Positions 47,059 through 60,478 of a DNA stretch of 64,000 nt are shown here, in pieces. The stretch is taken from contig NZ_CP147914.1 in NCBI RefSeq assembly GCF_039645565.1, positions 2,043,573 through 2,107,572 on the forward strand. The letters are read 5' to 3'. Made by a program: the position numbers and the translations under genes. The notes beneath the pieces were generated by a model, which had not been told where the DNA came from, did no database searches, and saw only the letters and a program-made list of their open reading frames with translations. Source of the DNA: Sulfurimonas sp. HSL1-2 (lineage in GTDB: Bacteria > Campylobacterota > Campylobacteria > Campylobacterales > Sulfurimonadaceae). The stretch's first letter is position 1, and each line of letters begins with the position of its first letter.

Positions 47059-47772
47059 TCAGAGTTTGACGATGTCGCGGGTATAGTCGCGCATGGGCAC
47101 CGTGACGGCATGTTCGCCCACCTTTGCTTTTGCCTGGCGCTTACTGCCGAACTGCTCTTTGAGCTCGCGTCGGAAGCTTTGAAAAAATTCGTGGAACTTG
47201 TCTTTGCCCAGCACGCCCACCGCCCAGAGGGTGTTGTCGCTGCCGACCTCGAGCACGATCGCCGCCAGCGGCTGCGGCGCTTTACCCTCCTTGACGCGGC
47301 AGCCCCGCTCCGCATCGTAGACCGAGGTATGCCCGTCACAGACGATATCGCCCTCAAAACGTTCGCCGGGGTTGCGAAAGGTGATGAAACTGTCGTTTTT
47401 GTTGATGTGTGTCAGCTGGTGCGGGCAGATCCCGCTGAAAGCGACGATCGTCCCCCCGCTTCCGACACCCCCTTTCCAGATGTACTCATTCCCGAACTCA
47501 TCCGTCAGTGCGACATCCTTTGCCGTCGGTTTCGGCAGATTGACCAGCAGGCAGCTCGTACCCGCGTAGGGGTAGTTGAAAACATAGTTCTCACCCGTTT
47601 TCAGGGCATCGGCCTTCAGCGGTGCGCCGCTGCCGTCGACGAGCTGCACTCTGGCATAACGTTTGTAGAGCGATCCGTCCTTGGCCATCAGCGTCTGGCC
47701 GATCGTTGAGGGGTCGATCGCGATCACGGCACCGGTAGCACCGACCACTTTTAAAAAATTTCTGCGTTCCAT
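47059..47772 (-). CDS. Tat-exported Rieske [2Fe-2S] protein
   Basis: 237 residues. A Tat-type N-terminus (ERRNFLKVVGATGAVIA) could export or anchor the protein. Rieske ligands are C116-P-H118 and C145-D-G-H148. The extra cysteine seen in high-potential Rieske loops is not obvious; a Cys lies at 158. The start is ATG 47772 with AGGAG upstream. It follows the FccB-like gene by 10 bases, so flavoprotein and Rieske protein are probably made together and exchange electrons (inference). A bc1-complex role is unlikely since no cytochrome b gene is near. Confidence 0.85.
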   Translation of the reverse strand: MERRNFLKVVGATGAVIAIDPSTIGQTLMAKDGSLYKRYARVQLVDGSGAPLKADALKTGENYVFNYPYAGTSCLLVNLPKPTAKDVALTDEFGNEYIWKGGVGSGGTIVAFSGICPHQLTHINKNDSFITFRNPGERFEGDIVCDGHTSVYDAERGCRVKEGKAPQPLAAIVLEVGSDNTLWAVGVLGKDKFHEFFQSFRRELKEQFGSKRQAKAKVGEHAVTVPMRDYTRDIVKL

Positions 47773-47782
47773 TCGTCTTCTC

Positions 47783-49147
47783 CTATGCGTTGAACATGTC
47801 GCGGTACATACCCTTGGCCCATTCCATAAGGCCCCGACCGTTATTGATGCCGACGCGGCCGTCCCACGTCTCATTGGCATAGACATTGGCAAAGGCGAAA
47901 CGCTTGGCCTTGGCATCGTAGGCGTAGGCGGCATTGATCGAAATGGCCAGGACCGGGTCGCTGGAAACCGCCGAGTAGCAGATCGTCAACGGGGATTCCC
48001 AAGGTGTTTCGCCCCCGCCGTTGATTTTGGCGGCGATGCGCTTGGCGATATAGACCCCTTCCGTATTGGCCGTGTTGCCGGATTTGCTGAAGCCCATCGG
48101 CCGGACATCACCGGCGCAGTAGATCTCCGGATGGCCGTTAACTTCGTAGGTCAGCACGTTGATATCTGCCTCCATTTTGTTGAAGATACTGTCCTTCGCA
48201 ACCCCGGCGACTTCCAGGATCTTGCCTCCGCGCACGTGCGGATAGAACGCCGCATCCGCGAAAGGGATGACATCGTCGTATTCGGTCGTGATCTCTTTTT
48301 TGTCCAGATCGAACGCCGTGATCTTCGTACCGGGGATATACTCGATGTAATCCTTGTAAAGCTTTTCAAAGGCGGAGTGGAACCCCTCGGCCTTGATCGT
48401 GACATCTTCGTTCTCATCGATCAGGACGACCTTGCCCTCGATCCCCTCTTTTTTGAAATAATCGGCAATCAGACAGGCACGCTCATAGGGAGCAGGAAGA
48501 CAGCGGTAGTTGCCGCCGGGCACCGTCAGAATGAAATTGCCCGCTTCGAAATCGAGTACCTTGCTCCGCAGGGAGAGGTGTTCCGAGCCCGGCTTGAAAC
48601 CGGCCGGGTACTCCGTCCGCAGCCGGCGTTCCAGCAGCGTATCTTTCGTCCATCCGGAATAGTCGTAATCGACCCCCGGTGCCAGCACAAGGTAATCATA
48701 GGAAAGATCGCCGTCGCTCGTCATCACGACCCGCTTGGCCTTGTCGACCCCGACGACCGTCGCGTTAAAATAGGTGTAGCGGTTTTCCCGTGCGGCCTGC
48801 AGGTAGTCATGCATCAAAAAGTCCAGTTCGACGGCATCTACCAGCCAGAGATTGCTGACCGGGCAGGACATGAACTCGCTGCGCTGTTCGACCAGGACCA
48901 CATCCGCATTCGGCGCATACTTTTTGACGTATTTGGCCACCGTCAGGCCGGACCAGCCGCCGCCGACAACGACCACCCTCGGCGCATCGCTTTTGGGCAG
49001 CGGGGCTTCCGTACCGATCCCGACGCTTCCCTCGTTTTCGGCCGCACCCTCTTCCGGCGACAACCCCATTTGCGAACACCCCGCAGCCCCCATCGCTACA
49101 GCAGCGACTCCGGACAGTTTGAGCAACTCTCTTCGTGACAATCCCAT
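47783..49147 (-). CDS. Tat-exported FccB-like flavoprotein, probable lipoprotein
   Basis: 454 residues, paralogue of the gene at 522-1874. The N-terminus joins a Tat motif (SRRELLKLSG) to a lipobox-like AAGC, suggesting a Tat-exported lipoprotein. It has VVVVGGGWSGLTVAKY for FAD, Cys216 in RCLPAPYERA and Cys390 in TICYSAVS (the FccB redox pair), and CAGDVRPMGFSKSG for FAD. Ten bases separate it from the downstream Rieske gene. It likely oxidises sulfide or a related sulfur compound; no cytochrome subunit gene is adjacent. Confidence 0.85.
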   Translation of the reverse strand: MGLSRRELLKLSGVAAVAMGAAGCSQMGLSPEEGAAENEGSVGIGTEAPLPKSDAPRVVVVGGGWSGLTVAKYVKKYAPNADVVLVEQRSEFMSCPVSNLWLVDAVELDFLMHDYLQAARENRYTYFNATVVGVDKAKRVVMTSDGDLSYDYLVLAPGVDYDYSGWTKDTLLERRLRTEYPAGFKPGSEHLSLRSKVLDFEAGNFILTVPGGNYRCLPAPYERACLIADYFKKEGIEGKVVLIDENEDVTIKAEGFHSAFEKLYKDYIEYIPGTKITAFDLDKKEITTEYDDVIPFADAAFYPHVRGGKILEVAGVAKDSIFNKMEADINVLTYEVNGHPEIYCAGDVRPMGFSKSGNTANTEGVYIAKRIAAKINGGGETPWESPLTICYSAVSSDPVLAISINAAYAYDAKAKRFAFANVYANETWDGRVGINNGRGLMEWAKGMYRDMFNA

Positions 49148-49247
49148 GCTTCTCTCCTTACAAAGTGTGATGGCATTCTTAACCGTTTCCGGTAACGCCC
49201 CATTGTCACTTCTTCAACCTTAAAAAACAGATAAACTATTATTGAAA

Positions 49248-49259
49248 GTAATATATTAC
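49248..49259. promoter_or_regulatory. Palindrome upstream of the FccB-like/Rieske operon
   Basis: GTAATATATTAC, a perfect 12-bp palindrome within the most AT-rich stretch of the window (about 49220-49320), 101 bases before the flavoprotein ATG. Flanking A/T bases extend the symmetry with one mismatch. It could be an operator for a Crp/Fnr-type or other dimeric regulator. A promoter probably lies in the same stretch. Confidence 0.4.
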
Positions 49260-49334
49260 ATTTTTAGTATTATATTTTGTTTATATATATTATTTTTGAT
49301 TATTCATGTTTTTTGAGAGCGTTGCGTGGCGGTT

Positions 49335-51014
49335 TTAGGACTCGAGAATGAGCCTGAAGCCGACCATTTCACTGCGGTAGGTAGGAATATTGGAATCGCG
49401 GTAGGAGGGCGAAAGGCCCTCATCCCGGCTTTTGATGGAACCGCCGCGGATGATTTTCATGGCATCATTGTCCGAACCCGTTTTCGCTGCTTTGGACGGG
49501 GCGCTTTTGTAATCGGGGGTTGCCCCGTCCAGACACCACTCCGCCACGTTCCCAGCCATATCGAAGAGGCCGAAGGCGTTGGGCTGCAGCAAGCCGCGCG
49601 AGTGCACGAAGCCGTGTGCGTTCGTCGCCATCCAGGCATACTGTGCGGCATTGGCGGCACTGTCTCCCCACGCATAGAGGGTATCGCTTCCGGCACGGGC
49701 AGCGTATTCCCACTCCGCCTCCGTCGGCAGGCGATACGATTTGCCGGAGACCTGGCTGAGCCAGGCGGCGTAGGCCATCGCTTCTTCCCAACTGACGTAA
49801 GCCACAGCGGCGCTCTCGTTTTTAAGCAGTTTTTTCTTGCGGTACTTCGTCCCCGTTGCTTTCAAAAAGGCGCTGTACTCCAGATTGCTGACTTCATAGG
49901 TACTCATTTTCAGGCCGGCCTGGACCGTGACCATATGGACGGGCTTACTGTTGTCGAAACGGTCCGAACCCATCAGGTAGATCCCCTCCGGTATGGCCAC
50001 CATCTCTGTCGGCTCATAATAGAGCGGTGCCGCTTCAGCTGTCTCGGTTCCATTTGAAAGCGCCTGCTGCTCTGCTTTGAGGCGCGCCAGCTCCGCCTGC
50101 TGCACTTTGAGCTCGGCTTCCACCTTCTCAAGCTCCTTGTTCTGGGCGGAATCTGCAGCAGCGCTCTTCTCCTTGACCTTGAGCGTATTGATCCGGCCTG
50201 TTGCCGTCTGGGTGTATGCAGAATCGGGGTAGGCGATCAGGAAGGCTTCGTACCCGACGACACTGTTTTTGGTCTCCGCACGCTGCCACGCTTTGTCCGC
50301 AGGCGTCAACAGCTTGGCAGGGACGTTGAAATAGAAGTCTGCGGCGGCGATCCGGGAGTGGACGCCCGCTTTGGAGAGTTTGTCGGCCAGGCTGTCCATA
50401 TCGTCATGCCCGTTCCCGACGTCCCCCGCCACGTGACCGAAGAGCGGTGAGCTTGCCGCTTTGCCGTTCCAGCGTACCAGGGAATCGGCCTCTTTGACAT
50501 CCTTGATCGCGTCAAGGATCAGTTCGCCGTCCGTCGTATTGGGTTTGCCGCCATAGGCAAAGGCGTCGATGAGTCCGATACTGACACGGGGGGTGTGGCG
50601 CTGCAGTTTCTGCAGCAGAAAGTCGAAACTGACCGCCGATAGACGCAGCTGCGGCAGCCCCTCCAGCTTCATCCGCGCCGGCAGGATCCATGCCTGCGCA
50701 TCATGGACGACCATCCGCCCGCTGTAGACAAGCGTAATGACGGCATTCGGAGTGAGCTCTTTGTCAAAGCTGCGGAAGGTCTTAATGAGCTCCCCGCGGT
50801 CGAGGTTGAAAGCCGTGACCGTCTTGAAACCCTTGGATTTCAGAAACGACGCCAGCGCCTGGGCCGATGCCACCGCCTTGTCGTCACCCGTTTCGGTGAC
50901 GAGTCCGTTTGCGATCACCAAAGCATAACGCTTCTCACTCTTCATCTGCTCTACGGTGGCGGAAAAGAGTAAAGAGGCACCCAGGAACAAAAAGAGGAAA
51001 AAAATACGCATCAT
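49335..51014 (-). CDS. Pseudo-caspase/FGE-like fusion protein
   Basis: 559 residues. Sec signal (about 1-19), caspase-like (peptidase C14) domain (about 28-240), coiled coil (about 288-328) and an FGE-sulfatase-like domain (about 340-559: VAIPEGIYLMGSDRFDNSKPVH, YRLPTEAEWEYAARAG, FGLFDMAGNVAEW). The caspase His is lost (YSGH becomes YSGR100) and so is the Cys (DAC becomes DAF152). The FGE C-terminal segment after RGGS (523-526) has no cysteine, so formylglycine formation is not expected. Both halves probably act in binding. Confidence 0.8.
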   Translation of the reverse strand: MMRIFFLFLFLGASLLFSATVEQMKSEKRYALVIANGLVTETGDDKAVASAQALASFLKSKGFKTVTAFNLDRGELIKTFRSFDKELTPNAVITLVYSGRMVVHDAQAWILPARMKLEGLPQLRLSAVSFDFLLQKLQRHTPRVSIGLIDAFAYGGKPNTTDGELILDAIKDVKEADSLVRWNGKAASSPLFGHVAGDVGNGHDDMDSLADKLSKAGVHSRIAAADFYFNVPAKLLTPADKAWQRAETKNSVVGYEAFLIAYPDSAYTQTATGRINTLKVKEKSAAADSAQNKELEKVEAELKVQQAELARLKAEQQALSNGTETAEAAPLYYEPTEMVAIPEGIYLMGSDRFDNSKPVHMVTVQAGLKMSTYEVSNLEYSAFLKATGTKYRKKKLLKNESAAVAYVSWEEAMAYAAWLSQVSGKSYRLPTEAEWEYAARAGSDTLYAWGDSAANAAQYAWMATNAHGFVHSRGLLQPNAFGLFDMAGNVAEWCLDGATPDYKSAPSKAAKTGSDNDAMKIIRGGSIKSRDEGLSPSYRDSNIPTYRSEMVGFRLILES

Positions 51015-51137
51015 AAGCCTTGAAGGGAGTATCGAGTGGCCTATATTATCATTTCCTTAAGCTTACAACCTAATTAAATTTAACAACGCATGCCCACTAA
51101 CGGCATTTGTGATACCCACCCCGCACTTTCCAGGCCG

Positions 51138-52373
51138 TTACTCTGCCGCGGCAATAAAATCCCGGATAAGATCATCAGGGTTTTCCAGCCCGATCGATAC
51201 GCGGATCAACCCCGGTGTAATACCGAGAAATGCCCGTTCATTGTCGCCGAAATCGCTGTAGATCGTCGACGCCATATGCAGCGCCAGGGTCCGGCTGTCG
51301 CCGATGTTGGCCGTGATCGTCACCAGTTTCGTTTTGCGCAGAAAGGCATAGGCGGCCTCCGCGCTGCCCATATCGATTGTCAGCAGCGGCCCCGTCCCGT
51401 TTACAAACTGTGTCGTATACCGGTCATGGTGCGGATGATCCCTCAGCGCCGGGTGGTTGACGTTCAAGCCGGCCTCTTTGAGCGCATGCGCCACCGTTTC
51501 GACGCTTTCGACGATCCGGTTCAGACGCAGCGGAAGCGTTTCGAGGCCCAGCAGCGTCAGGTAGCTGTTGAACGCCGACGGGCTCATGCCGAAATCGCGC
51601 ATCGCCCGTTTTTTGCCAACCGCGACAAGGGCCATCGCCCCCATTTTGTCGATGAACTTGTGGATCGACGCGTAGCGTGACGTTTTGAATTTGTCTTTGC
51701 CTTCGCCGATCGCACGGAAGACGGCGGCGCCGCCGAGAGCCGAAGCGTTGCCAGCGATCAGTTTCGTCGTCGAATAGACAACGATATCCGCACCGAGTTT
51801 GAGCGGCTGGATGCTCAGCGGCGTCACGGTGTTATCGACCATCAGGGCGATCCCGTGGGCGTCGGCGATGGCCGCAACTGCCTGCAGGTCCGGCAGCCGC
51901 ATGTTCGGATTGCCGACACTCTCGAGGAAAATCAGCTTGGTCTTCGCATTGATGACGGACTCCACCTCTTCGAGGGCATCAACGTCAAAAAAGGCGGTAC
52001 GGATACCAAAACGCTGCAGGGTCTCCTCAAAAAAGGAGTATGTCCCCCCGAAAAGTCCGCCGATACTGATGATCTCGTCCCCGCTCTCCAGCAGCGACAT
52101 TACGGCCAGGGCCGTTGCGCCCATCCCCGAGCTCGTCGCGATGGCACCGACACCCCCCTCCATCTGTGCCAGGAGCCCCTCAAGCTTGCCGGATGTCGGG
52201 TTGCCCACCCGGGCGTACAGCGGTTTTTTGACGCTGCCGTCGAAGATCCCCTCTGCCGTCTCCGGATCCCCATATGCAAAGGCCGCCGAGTTGGCGATCA
52301 CGGGCGAGATCGCGCCCTCTTTCGCTCCCGTTCCCTGCACGAACTGTGTCGTAAACGCTTCAAAACGATTCAT
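51138..52373 (-). CDS. Cys/Met-metabolism PLP enzyme (O-acetylhomoserine sulfhydrylase or methionine gamma-lyase type)
   Basis: 411 residues of the Cys_Met_Meta_PP family. It has YARVGNPTSGKLEGLLAQMEGG, ATSSGMGATALAV, SIGGLFGGTYSFFEE and MVDNTVTPLSIQPLKLGAD. The PLP lysine lies in VVYSTTKLIAG. LAFLGITPGLIRVSIGLENPDDL is the usual end. It probably makes homocysteine from O-acetylhomoserine and sulfide; a lyase role is not excluded. ATG 52373 is preferred over a longer frame. It is divergent from bioD. Confidence 0.85.
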   Translation of the reverse strand: MNRFEAFTTQFVQGTGAKEGAISPVIANSAAFAYGDPETAEGIFDGSVKKPLYARVGNPTSGKLEGLLAQMEGGVGAIATSSGMGATALAVMSLLESGDEIISIGGLFGGTYSFFEETLQRFGIRTAFFDVDALEEVESVINAKTKLIFLESVGNPNMRLPDLQAVAAIADAHGIALMVDNTVTPLSIQPLKLGADIVVYSTTKLIAGNASALGGAAVFRAIGEGKDKFKTSRYASIHKFIDKMGAMALVAVGKKRAMRDFGMSPSAFNSYLTLLGLETLPLRLNRIVESVETVAHALKEAGLNVNHPALRDHPHHDRYTTQFVNGTGPLLTIDMGSAEAAYAFLRKTKLVTITANIGDSRTLALHMASTIYSDFGDNERAFLGITPGLIRVSIGLENPDDLIRDFIAAAE

Positions 52374-52428
52374 TGCTTTAAACCTGTTGATTGTAGAATT
52401 GGGCACATTATAGCTGAAAGAGGTTTAG

Positions 52429-53070
52429 GTGGCGCAACACATTTTTATCACGGCGACCAACACGGAGATAGGCAAAACTTATACGACCCGAAAGCTGATG
52501 CATGCACTGAGCGCACGGGGAGTGCGCGTCGGCGTGATCAAGCCTATTGAGACCGGTGTTCAGAATATTCCCGAAGACGGCGCGTTACTGCTGCAGGACC
52601 TCAAACAGCTCAACCCCCAGGCGTGGGCGCTCGACATCGACGATATCGTTCCCGTGCAGTTTGCCCTGCCGGCCGCACCCTATGTCGCGAAAGGGGACGC
52701 ATCCATCGACTGGGACGCCATCGACCGTGCCGTCGAAGCGATGGACGCGATCTGCGATGTCTGCCTGATCGAAGGGGCCGGCGGACTGCTCGTGCCCGTT
52801 GACGCCGAGACGGATATGATCGACCTGATCCCCCGCTACAATGCCAAGGCGCTTCTCGTTGCCCACTGCCGTCTCGGCGGTATCAACGACCTGCGTCTCA
52901 GTCTCGAAGCGCTCAAGCAGCGCGGTATCGCAGCCGAATGGGTGTTGAACTGCCGGCAGGACGATGTGGGCTTCGATGAGACCTCCCGCCCCTGGTTCGA
53001 TACCGCCGTGCCCGGATGGCACACTCTCGAAGACGATATTGAGCGACTTTGCGACGCGCTTTTGCTATAA
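52429..53070 (+). CDS. bioD: Dethiobiotin synthetase
   Basis: 213-residue ATP-dependent enzyme closing the ureido ring in biotin synthesis. It has FITATNTEIGKTYTTRKL (P-loop, with EIGKT in place of the usual D-x-GKT), VGVIKPIETGV and CLIEGAGGLLVPV. Biotin is needed by the carboxylases of autotrophs. GTG start with AGAGG 5 bases upstream. It is followed by pyrB after 23 bases. Confidence 0.93.
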   Translation: MAQHIFITATNTEIGKTYTTRKLMHALSARGVRVGVIKPIETGVQNIPEDGALLLQDLKQLNPQAWALDIDDIVPVQFALPAAPYVAKGDASIDWDAIDRAVEAMDAICDVCLIEGAGGLLVPVDAETDMIDLIPRYNAKALLVAHCRLGGINDLRLSLEALKQRGIAAEWVLNCRQDDVGFDETSRPWFDTAVPGWHTLEDDIERLCDALLL

Positions 53071-53093
53071 TTCTCCAAAAATAAAGAGGGTCC

Positions 53094-53975
53094 ATGCAGC
53101 ATCTCATCCGTACCGACGACTTCAGCACAGAAGAGATTCTTTCCCTCTACAACGATGCGGATCTCTACGCCCAGGGCGGATTTCACCGCATTCTGCAGGA
53201 CCGCATCATCATCACCCTTTTTTTTGAAAACTCGACACGTACCCGCAGCTCCTTTGAGATCGCGGCCAAGCGGCTTGGGGCCGAAGTCGTCCACCTCGAT
53301 GTCGGCAAAAGCTCTACGAAAAAAGGGGAGACCCTCGTCGATACGGCCATGAACCTTGATGCGATGGGCCCAGATGCCATCATCGTCCGTCATGCCAATG
53401 CCGGGGTCCCAAAGATCCTCTCCAATCACACCCGTGCCGCCATCATCAATGCCGGTGACGGGGCCCATGCCCACCCCACACAGGCCCTGCTCGACCTCTA
53501 TACCCTGCGCAAGCATTTCGGGGACGTCGACGGCAAACGCATCGCCATCGTCGGCGATATCAAAAACTCGCGGGTCGCGAACTCCAACATCGAGCTTCTG
53601 CAGCGCTTCGGCATGAAAGTCACCCTGGTCAGTCCCCCGCAATTCATGCCGCAGACCGAACTGCCGTCCACCTACCATCTGCACGACGTGATGGACGATG
53701 TCGACGTCATCATGAGCCTGCGCACCCAGACGGAGCGCCACTCCCAACCCAGCTACGCATCCCTACAGGATTATGCAAGCGACTTCTGCATCACCAAAGA
53801 ACTTGTCGGTGACCGCGACATTATCATCCTGCATCCGGGGCCGGTCCACCGTAATATCGATATTGATGACGACCTCCTGGCCGATCCCCGTTGCAAAGTC
53901 CTTGAACAGGTCTCCAACGGCGTCTCCGTGCGTATGGCTGTGCTCAAAAAACTGATTCTTGATGGCAACCGCTAG
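53094..53975 (+). CDS. pyrB: Aspartate carbamoyltransferase catalytic subunit
   Basis: 293-residue enzyme of pyrimidine synthesis. The carbamoyl-phosphate site [13 protein letters not shown] is present, with [63 protein letters not shown] and [17 protein letters not shown] with AGAGGG upstream. The last 14 bases overlap pabB. No regulatory subunit gene is adjacent. Confidence 0.96.
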   Translation: MQHLIRTDDFSTEEILSLYNDADLYAQGGFHRILQDRIIITLFFENSTRTRSSFEIAAKRLGAEVVHLDVGKSSTKKGETLVDTAMNLDAMGPDAIIVRHANAGVPKILSNHTRAAIINAGDGAHAHPTQALLDLYTLRKHFGDVDGKRIAIVGDIKNSRVANSNIELLQRFGMKVTLVSPPQFMPQTELPSTYHLHDVMDDVDVIMSLRTQTERHSQPSYASLQDYASDFCITKELVGDRDIIILHPGPVHRNIDIDDDLLADPRCKVLEQVSNGVSVRMAVLKKLILDGNR

Positions 53976-54894
53976 TCTCAATTCCCTCTGCGCAGACGCC
54001 GTTCCCTTCTTTTTTCTTTCCGATTTCGAAGGGAAAGATCTCACCTGCTATCCACTGGATACTCTTTCGGATGAAGACATCGAATTCTCCTTTCATGCCT
54101 CAGGCATGCCACATTGTTCTGCACTGGATAAAAAGCCTGTTGATTATGAGATCTACAAAGCAAAACTGGACAGCGTGCAGGAGTATATTCGTCGCGGAGA
54201 GACCTATCTGCTCAATCTGACCCAGCCTACGCCTATAAAATGCTCTGAAACCCTGCATACAATCTACCAGAAGGCCAATGCACCCTTCAAGCTCCGTTAT
54301 AAGGACAAGTTCGTCTGCTTTTCCCCGGAAAAATTCATTGAAATCATCGATGACAAAATCTATACCTACCCTATGAAGGGTACGATCGACGCTTCTCTTC
54401 CTGAGGCTGAAGAGACGATCCTTGGCGATGAAAAGGAGATGGCGGAACACCTGATGGTCGTCGACCTCCTTCGAAACGATCTCGGCATCGTGGCAACCAA
54501 TATACGTGTCGAAAAATTCCGATACATCGACAGGATAAAAGCCGGATCTAAAGAGCTACTGCAGGTCAGCTCCAAGATATCCGGACAGTTGGAGAGCACA
54601 TGGCCGATCCGGTTCGAAGAGATCCTGCGGGCTCTTCTGCCGGCAGGGAGTATCAGCGGCACACCAAAAAAACGCACCGTAGAGATCATCAAAGAGGTGG
54701 AAGGGTACGAACGCGGCTATTTTACAGGGGTATTCGGCTATTTTGACGGCAAAAATCTTTATAGTGCCGTATCGATCCGCTATATCGAACAGACGCCGAA
54801 TGGGCTTGTATACAAGAGTGGCGGCGGAATAACAATCGACAGTGATGCGCAAAAAGAGTATGAAGAGCTGATCGACAAGATCTATATCCCTTAA
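53962..54894 (+). CDS. pabB: Aminodeoxychorismate synthase component I
   Basis: 310 residues of the chorismate-binding family, making aminodeoxychorismate for folate. Signatures: [78 protein letters not shown] and [16 protein letters not shown]. The N-terminal part of full-length PabB is missing, as in other short forms. ATG 53962 lies three bases after a TTG. GC content is clearly lower than in pyrB, which it overlaps. Confidence 0.9.
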   Translation: MATASLNSLCADAVPFFFLSDFEGKDLTCYPLDTLSDEDIEFSFHASGMPHCSALDKKPVDYEIYKAKLDSVQEYIRRGETYLLNLTQPTPIKCSETLHTIYQKANAPFKLRYKDKFVCFSPEKFIEIIDDKIYTYPMKGTIDASLPEAEETILGDEKEMAEHLMVVDLLRNDLGIVATNIRVEKFRYIDRIKAGSKELLQVSSKISGQLESTWPIRFEEILRALLPAGSISGTPKKRTVEIIKEVEGYERGYFTGVFGYFDGKNLYSAVSIRYIEQTPNGLVYKSGGGITIDSDAQKEYEELIDKIYIP

Positions 54895-55016
54895 AATGTC
54901 AATTGAAACAGAGATCTGGAGTAGAGGCAGTAATAAGGTCATTTGGTTGATATATTGTTTTTGTTTGTAAGTAAGAATGTCAGGATTGTTTTAATAAGTA
55001 GAGGGGTAAATCCGAG
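54895..55016. other. Gap between pabB and 5S rRNA
   Basis: AT-rich, about 120 bases, between converging pabB and the rRNA operon. No strong hairpin plus T-run was found for either strand, so the terminators of both are not evident by eye. Confidence 0.4.
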
Positions 55017-55135
55017 AACCAGGCGGCGACCTACGTTCCCAACCCTGCAAGGGTCAGTATTATCAGCGATGAGAGGCTTAGCTTCCGGGTTCGGAATGGG
55101 GCCGGGCGTTTCCCTCTCTCTATAGCCACCTGGAC
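55017..55135 (-). rRNA. rrf: 5S ribosomal RNA
   Basis: The reverse strand gives a 5S sequence starting CCAGGTGGCTATAGAGAGAG, with the conserved CCCATTCCGAACCCGGAAG loop and a 3' end pairing with the 5' end (CGCCTGG). Ends are set by helix I and may be off by a few bases. Confidence 0.9.
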
Positions 55136-55221
55136 AATCGGATCGAAAAGCTCCGGTGAGCTCTTGGATCCGACTGCGTGTCGGTATTATGTATGTTTTA
55201 TGCCAAGTGTTAGCATAAAAT

Positions 55222-55285
55222 ATGATTGTTAAAGTCAACGGTTGCAACTACGGCTATTACAGCTCATACTGAGTAAGGCAGTAAG
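55222..55285. repeat. Inverted repeat flanking 23S rRNA (left arm)
   Basis: Pairs with 58175-58274: TGAGTAAGGCAGTAAG matches 16 of 16 and ATGATTGTTAAAGTCAAC matches 17 of 18 in inverse orientation, with further short matches between. It is the pre-23S processing stem cut by RNase III. Confidence 0.85.
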
Positions 55286-55299
55286 ACACTAATTTTAGG

Positions 55300-58164
<2,865 letters not shown>

Positions 58165-58174
58165 CTAATTAGCG

Positions 58175-58274
58175 CTTACTGCCTTACTCAATATGAATAA
58201 GACTGTAATATTTAATTGTAGTTGCAATACTTACGAAGTAATCTTCATAAATATTTGTTGACTTTAACAATGAT
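58175..58274. repeat. Inverted repeat flanking 23S rRNA (right arm)
   Basis: Partner of 55222-55285, lying between tRNA-Ala and the 23S 5' end. Confidence 0.85.
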
Positions 58275-58353
58275 AATTCAATGAACGTTTTAGACTCTTA
58301 TACACTAAGAAGTCTAATATCAGTACTTCTAAAAGTACTCGTATTAGGCTTCG

Positions 58354-58429
58354 TGGTGGAGAATAGCGGGATCGAACCGCTGACCTCCTGCGTGCAAAGC
58401 AGGCGCTCTCCCAGCTGAGCTAATTCCCC
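58354..58429 (-). tRNA. tRNA-Ala (TGC)
   Basis: A 76-nt cloverleaf: acceptor GGGGAAT/ATTCTCC, D-arm TAGCTCAGCTGGGAGAGC, anticodon loop with TGC, T-loop GGTTCGATCC, and encoded CCA. It lies between tRNA-Ile and 23S, the usual spacer place. Confidence 0.97.
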
Positions 58430-58441
58430 ACATAGTGATCC

Positions 58442-58518
58442 TGGTGGGCCTAGGAGGACTTGAACCTCCGACCTCACCCTTATCAGGGGTGCACTCTAAC
58501 CAGCTGAGCTATAGGCCC
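58442..58518 (-). tRNA. tRNA-Ile (GAT)
   Basis: A 77-nt cloverleaf: acceptor GGGCCTA/TAGGCCC, anticodon GAT in CTGATAA, T-loop GGTTCAAGTCC, and encoded CCA. It is in the 16S-23S spacer, 12 bases from tRNA-Ala. Confidence 0.97.
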
Positions 58519-58549
58519 CTTCTCGGCATTTCTAATTCAATAGAACACA

Positions 58550-58583
58550 GATCACTGAAAACTAAGCAAGCAAGCGGACAGAC
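58550..58583. repeat. Inverted repeat flanking 16S rRNA (left arm)
   Basis: Pairs with 60284-60318. GATCACTGAAAACTAAGCAAG matches with one mismatch, and GGACAGAC is perfect. Pre-16S processing stem. Confidence 0.85.
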
Positions 58584-58645
58584 ACAATCTGAAATGTGAG
58601 ATTTTCTCTTCGGGCCACCAAACGAATGGTGCCCGGTTACTCTAG

Positions 58646-60147
<1,502 letters not shown>

Positions 60148-60396
60148 TGAAAAGACACTTCATAAATGAAGCGATTACTGATCCAGCCCAAGATATAAAA
60201 TCATTGGCTGTATAGTGTCTATACTTAGTTTCCCAAGTAATAGACGGTTATTGTGTCTTATCTAAGTAAGACTTCCAGACCTTGTCTGTCCATCCCACTT
60301 GCTTAGTTTTCAATGATCTCAAACTTTCGCGATCTTCAACCCGAAGTCCCGCTAGATAGGCCTCTTTTCGATGCCTCTCATCGTTTGTGGACGGGA
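60148..60396 (-). other. Leader of the rRNA operon
   Basis: About 240 bases between the promoter and 16S. It holds the right arm of the 16S processing stem and otherwise no gene. Confidence 0.7.
60284..60318. repeat. Inverted repeat flanking 16S rRNA (right arm)
   Basis: Partner of 58550-58583, within the rRNA leader. Confidence 0.85.
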
Positions 60397-60425
60397 ATTA
60401 TAGGGGATTTCAAAAGCAATGTCAA
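60397..60425 (-). promoter_or_regulatory. rRNA operon promoter with perfect -35 and -10
   Basis: On the minus strand TTGACA (60420-60425), a 17-base spacer, and TATAAT (60397-60402). Upstream (about 60430-60475) is an A/T-rich stretch like an UP element. The transcript would begin near 60390. Confidence 0.85.
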
Positions 60426-60478
60426 GAGGTTTTTGCGCAAATTTTCAAATTTTTTGGAAATTCCCAAAATACACGCTT

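Noticed and set aside
47773..47934. N-terminal extension of the Rieske frame
   Set aside because: Overlaps the FccB-like gene and precedes a Tat-type start with a good ribosome site.
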